Origin: an uncultured Collinsella sp.
Lineage (GTDB): Bacteria; Actinomycetota; Coriobacteriia; Coriobacteriales; Coriobacteriaceae
DNA length: 7,612 bases
Direction of reading: 5' to 3'
Assembly (NCBI GenBank): GCA_959020035.1
Contig: CAUEQX010000087.1
Location: 1-7,612, forward strand
The notes below the pieces were generated by a model. That model ran no database searches, was not told where the DNA came from, and saw only the letters and a program-made list of their open reading frames with translations. The first letter of the stretch is position 1. Each line of letters begins with the position of its first letter. Position numbers and translations under genes: made by a program. Below, one piece after another: positions 5,724 through 7,612 of the stretch.

Positions 5724-6857
5724 TTAAATACGGTTCATTTGATTGGCAACCTTGTTGTACCAGTCCTGCCACGTGGGCGGGCAGTACTTCTTGGCGGCTG
5801 CCGGGGTAAGCGTGGAGCCATAGTTGGCGCCCAGGTAGGCAACGTGGGCGGAGACGCCCTCGCTCCAGCTGCCAAAGCTACGCCAACCGCCGCCGCGGGC
5901 GCTCCAGCCCCAGGCGTTATAGGAGCCGGCGCAATAGAGGCCCTTGCTGCTCTCGATACAGGCGATGGCGGGGGACCAACGGGGATCGACGCCGGTATTC
6001 CAGGCGGCAACGGCAAAGTTGTAGCCCTGGCCTGCCATAGGGGAGCCGGCAAGGTAGTTGTCGATGCGGCTCGTCCACTCGTTAATGAACGAGTCGTAAT
6101 CGGAATTGCCGCTGTTGGGGCTGTTCGGCGTGGTGTCGATGGTGGTGTTGGAGTTGGTGGCCTGACTGTTGGAGTTATTGCCGCTCACGCCCTCGCCCGA
6201 GATCTTCTCGGCGGCAGCGGCCTTGTCGGCCTCGAGCTTTGCCAGCTCGGCAGCATTTTCCTGCTCGGCCTTTGCCTGCGCCTCGCTGCGGAGCTGCTGA
6301 GCCTGCGCCAGTGCATCCTCGGCATTCTTTTGCTCGCCCTCGAGCTGAGACTTGGCCTGATCGAGCTCGGTTTTGTTCTGCTCGAGCTCGGTCTGCATCT
6401 TGTTAAGCTCTTCGATCTCGTCGACGCTCGAGCTCGTAATCTGGTTGGTGTATTTGCAGGTGGTGATAAAGTCACCCAGGCTCTGCGTGTTCACCAGAAA
6501 GCTCACGATGGGGCTGGTGCCCTTCTGGTACTTGTACAGATCGCGCATGGCGGAGCTTGCCTTGGCCTGCTGCTCGGGTAGCTCGGCCTCAATCTTATCG
6601 ATGTTCGCCTCATTGGAGTCGATCTGCTTTTGCAGATCCTCGAGCTTGGTTCGGGCGTCGTTGTAGGCGCTCGTAGCGTCCTCGATTTTTTTCTGGGCGG
6701 CGGAAAGCTGATCCTGCGTTGCCTGCGAGGCGGCATAGGCCGCGACGGGGGAGAGCATCGGCGTAGCCGTCAGCGCGACGGCGAGCGCGGCGCTCGTGAT
6801 GATACGAGCCGGCTTCGACGCGATGAGCGCTGCGGTGCGATGGTTCGAATGCTGCAT
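5724..6857 (-). CDS. Secreted coiled-coil peptidoglycan hydrolase with lysozyme-like domain
   Basis: This 377-residue protein is read from the ATG at 6857, which has AGAGGGA 4-5 nt upstream; an upstream TTG at 6872 is less likely. A signal peptide (about 1-43) has a hydrophobic core and ends near AYA-AS. Residues about 45-220 form a long Gln/Glu/Lys/Ala-rich coiled coil resembling the N-terminal domain of CwlO/PcsB-type wall hydrolases, including an insert like KYQKGTSPIVSFLV with SLGDFI. A low-complexity Asn/Ser/Thr linker (about 224-252) leads to a C-terminal domain of about 120 residues. That domain contains CIESSKGLYC, with Glu302 the likely catalytic acid of a lysozyme/transglycosylase fold, then NAWGW, SWSEGVSAHVAYLG and a terminal CPPTWQDWYN. 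C300 and C309 may form a disulfide. It probably cleaves peptidoglycan during growth or division and is controlled by the coiled coil. Its transcript ends at the shared terminator. Confidence 0.85.
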   Translation of the reverse strand: MQHSNHRTAALIASKPARIITSAALAVALTATPMLSPVAAYAASQATQDQLSAAQKKIEDATSAYNDARTKLEDLQKQIDSNEANIDKIEAELPEQQAKASSAMRDLYKYQKGTSPIVSFLVNTQSLGDFITTCKYTNQITSSSVDEIEELNKMQTELEQNKTELDQAKSQLEGEQKNAEDALAQAQQLRSEAQAKAEQENAAELAKLEADKAAAAEKISGEGVSGNNSNSQATNSNTTIDTTPNSPNSGNSDYDSFINEWTSRIDNYLAGSPMAGQGYNFAVAAWNTGVDPRWSPAIACIESSKGLYCAGSYNAWGWSARGGGWRSFGSWSEGVSAHVAYLGANYGSTLTPAAAKKYCPPTWQDWYNKVANQMNRI

Positions 6858-6899
6858 CCAGTCCCTCTGCAATCAATCGTAGGTTATTGGTCGAGGTGT

Positions 6900-6905
6900 A
6901 TTCTA
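6900..6905 (-). promoter_or_regulatory. Candidate -10 box for the wall hydrolase
   Basis: On the minus strand this reads TAGAAT, about 42 bp before the ATG at 6857. No good -35 is found at 17 bp. At a 19-bp spacing TTCAAG (complement of 6925-6930) overlaps the palindrome cluster upstream. That would suit a regulated promoter, but the match is weak. Confidence 0.3.
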
Positions 6906-6918
6906 CTACTGCTTTCGA

Positions 6919-6966
6919 CCTCAACTTGAACCTTAAAGGTTCTAAAGGGTCAAGTTGAACTTGAGG
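6919..6966. promoter_or_regulatory. Double-palindrome operator candidate upstream of the hydrolase
   Basis: Two odd-length 15-bp palindromes lie here: GAACCTTAAAGGTTC (6928-6942) and TCAAGTTGAACTTGA (6950-6964). Their centres are 22 bp apart, about two helical turns. A wider dyad joins TCAACTTGA (6921-6929) to TCAAGTTGA (6950-6958), and CCTCAA (6919-6924) to TTGAGG (6961-6966). The second palindrome has the half-sites of a SoxR/MerR-type box with one extra central base. The cluster ends 62 bp upstream of the hydrolase ATG at 6857, just above its candidate -10 box, so regulation of that gene is the simplest reading. The rest of the gap (6967-7091) holds only weaker repeats such as TAACGTTA (7023-7030). 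Confidence 0.5.
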
Positions 6967-7091
6967 CTTTGGCCTTGACCTGCGGGAATGGTGAATTGTT
7001 GAGAAACCATAGAGTTCAACTTTAACGTTACGGCGCCCTGTTCCAACGGGATTCTTGGCTGTAAAAGCTACCTCAACGTGGGGTTTTGCAA

Positions 7092-7612
7092 CTACAGGGT
7101 TCCTTCGCGACGAGCCTGCTCCACCTCTTGGAGCGCCTCAGCCGGCGTAATCGAACAGGTACCGTCGCCGAGCCTGACCACCTGGACGTCGTCGCCAGTG
7201 TGGACTTCTCCGCCCTGCAGCACGACGCCAAAAATGCCCTCGTGGGGGAAGATACAGTCGCCGGCGAGATAGTAGATGGCACAGCGGGTGTGGCAGACTT
7301 TGCCGATCTGGCTGATTTCGACGAGTACTTCGTTGCCAATCTTGAGCTGCGTGCCCAAGGGGAGTGAGAGCAGGTTGATGCCCTGGGTTGTGAAGTTCTC
7401 GCCAAAGTCGCCCTCGTGCACATCGAGCCCGCGCGCCTGCGCCGTCTGGATAGACTCTGCAGCTAAAAAGGAGACCTGACGGTGCCAATGCCCGGCGTGC
7501 GCATCGGAGGCGAGGCCAAACTGCTTGCTGACGGGGTCGTGCCCGTCGGCGACGGGGGACTTACGCGTGCCTTTGTGCTGCGACGTGTTGATTGGGACGA
7601 GGCGGGCAGGCC
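7092..7612 (-). CDS. MOSC-domain protein, 5' end beyond the window
   Basis: The frame is open to the right edge: 172 residues are visible, of which the last 109 follow an internal ATG at 7421 that is not the real start. Upstream codons continue the family pattern (QHKGTRKSP, then FGLASDAHAGHWHRQVSFLA). Characteristic MOSC features follow: EGDFGENFTTQGINLLSLPL, a QIGKVCHTRCAIYY segment with the conserved cysteine pair, and HEGIFGVVLQGGEVHTGD. MOSC domains bind sulfur or molybdenum cofactor and act in sulfur transfer or drug-reducing enzymes. This length and pattern match the stand-alone bacterial type, which is sometimes fused behind a MoaB/MogA domain; the missing 5' part would tell. The stop is TAG (complement of 7092-7094), with no obvious terminator after it. 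The gene lies upstream of, and in the same direction as, the wall hydrolase. Confidence 0.88.
   Translation of the reverse strand, partial: PARLVPINTSQHKGTRKSPVADGHDPVSKQFGLASDAHAGHWHRQVSFLAAESIQTAQARGLDVHEGDFGENFTTQGINLLSLPLGTQLKIGNEVLVEISQIGKVCHTRCAIYYLAGDCIFPHEGIFGVVLQGGEVHTGDDVQVVRLGDGTCSITPAEALQEVEQARREGTL

Noticed and set aside
5712..6581. Long plus-strand open frame (289 codons) opposite the wall hydrolase
   Set aside because: It is antisense to a well-supported gene. Its Leu/Ala/Gly/Val-rich product mirrors the Gln/Glu/Ala/Lys codons of the coiled coil read backward, and it begins inside the terminator region.
7036..7050. CCCTGTTCCAACGGG as a terminator after the MOSC gene
   Set aside because: The arms pair only with a bulge and leave a loop too small to form, and there is no T-run on either side.

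Overview
The window (roughly 55-60 % GC by eye, dense, short gaps) reads as ordinary chromosome of a Gram-positive, probably actinobacterial anaerobe. A Coriobacteriia/Collinsella-like host is my best guess. It rests on the mix of a Tat-type lipoprotein, an HTH-kinase pair, a CwlO/PcsB-like coiled-coil wall protein with a lysozyme-like C-terminus, and a MOSC protein. No rRNA, tRNA, CRISPR array or insertion sequence was seen.

Left part (1-3121). A two-helix membrane protein fragment runs in from the left edge. About 480 bp follow that hold only broken coding traces. Then come two tightly packed plus-strand genes: a GIY-YIG nuclease with an unrecognised ~195-residue N-terminal region (724-1647), and an ADP-ribosylglycohydrolase with a C-terminal extension (1657-2760). 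The second starts 9 bp after the stop of the first. A ~415 bp gap follows, again with broken coding traces, mostly on the minus strand. A nuclease plus a (de-)ADP-ribosylation enzyme, flanked by decayed sequence, looks like an accessory cargo slot. It is the best candidate here for an undescribed two-gene defence or conflict system.

Middle (3088-5713). A small palindrome and a larger hairpin whose 3' arm contains the ribosome-binding site precede a Tat-like lipoprotein (DUF4352-like). A 140-residue HTH-type protein and a membrane-anchored Ser/Thr protein kinase follow. The three are co-directional with gaps of 39 and 67 bp and may form one signalling cassette. It ends at a convergent, probably bidirectional, terminator.

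Right part (minus strand). A secreted coiled-coil peptidoglycan hydrolase (5724-6857) is read toward that terminator. Upstream of it lies a cluster of two 15-bp palindromes whose centres are 22 bp apart, inside a larger dyad, which looks like an operator. Further upstream is the 3' part of a MOSC-domain protein (7092 to the right edge).
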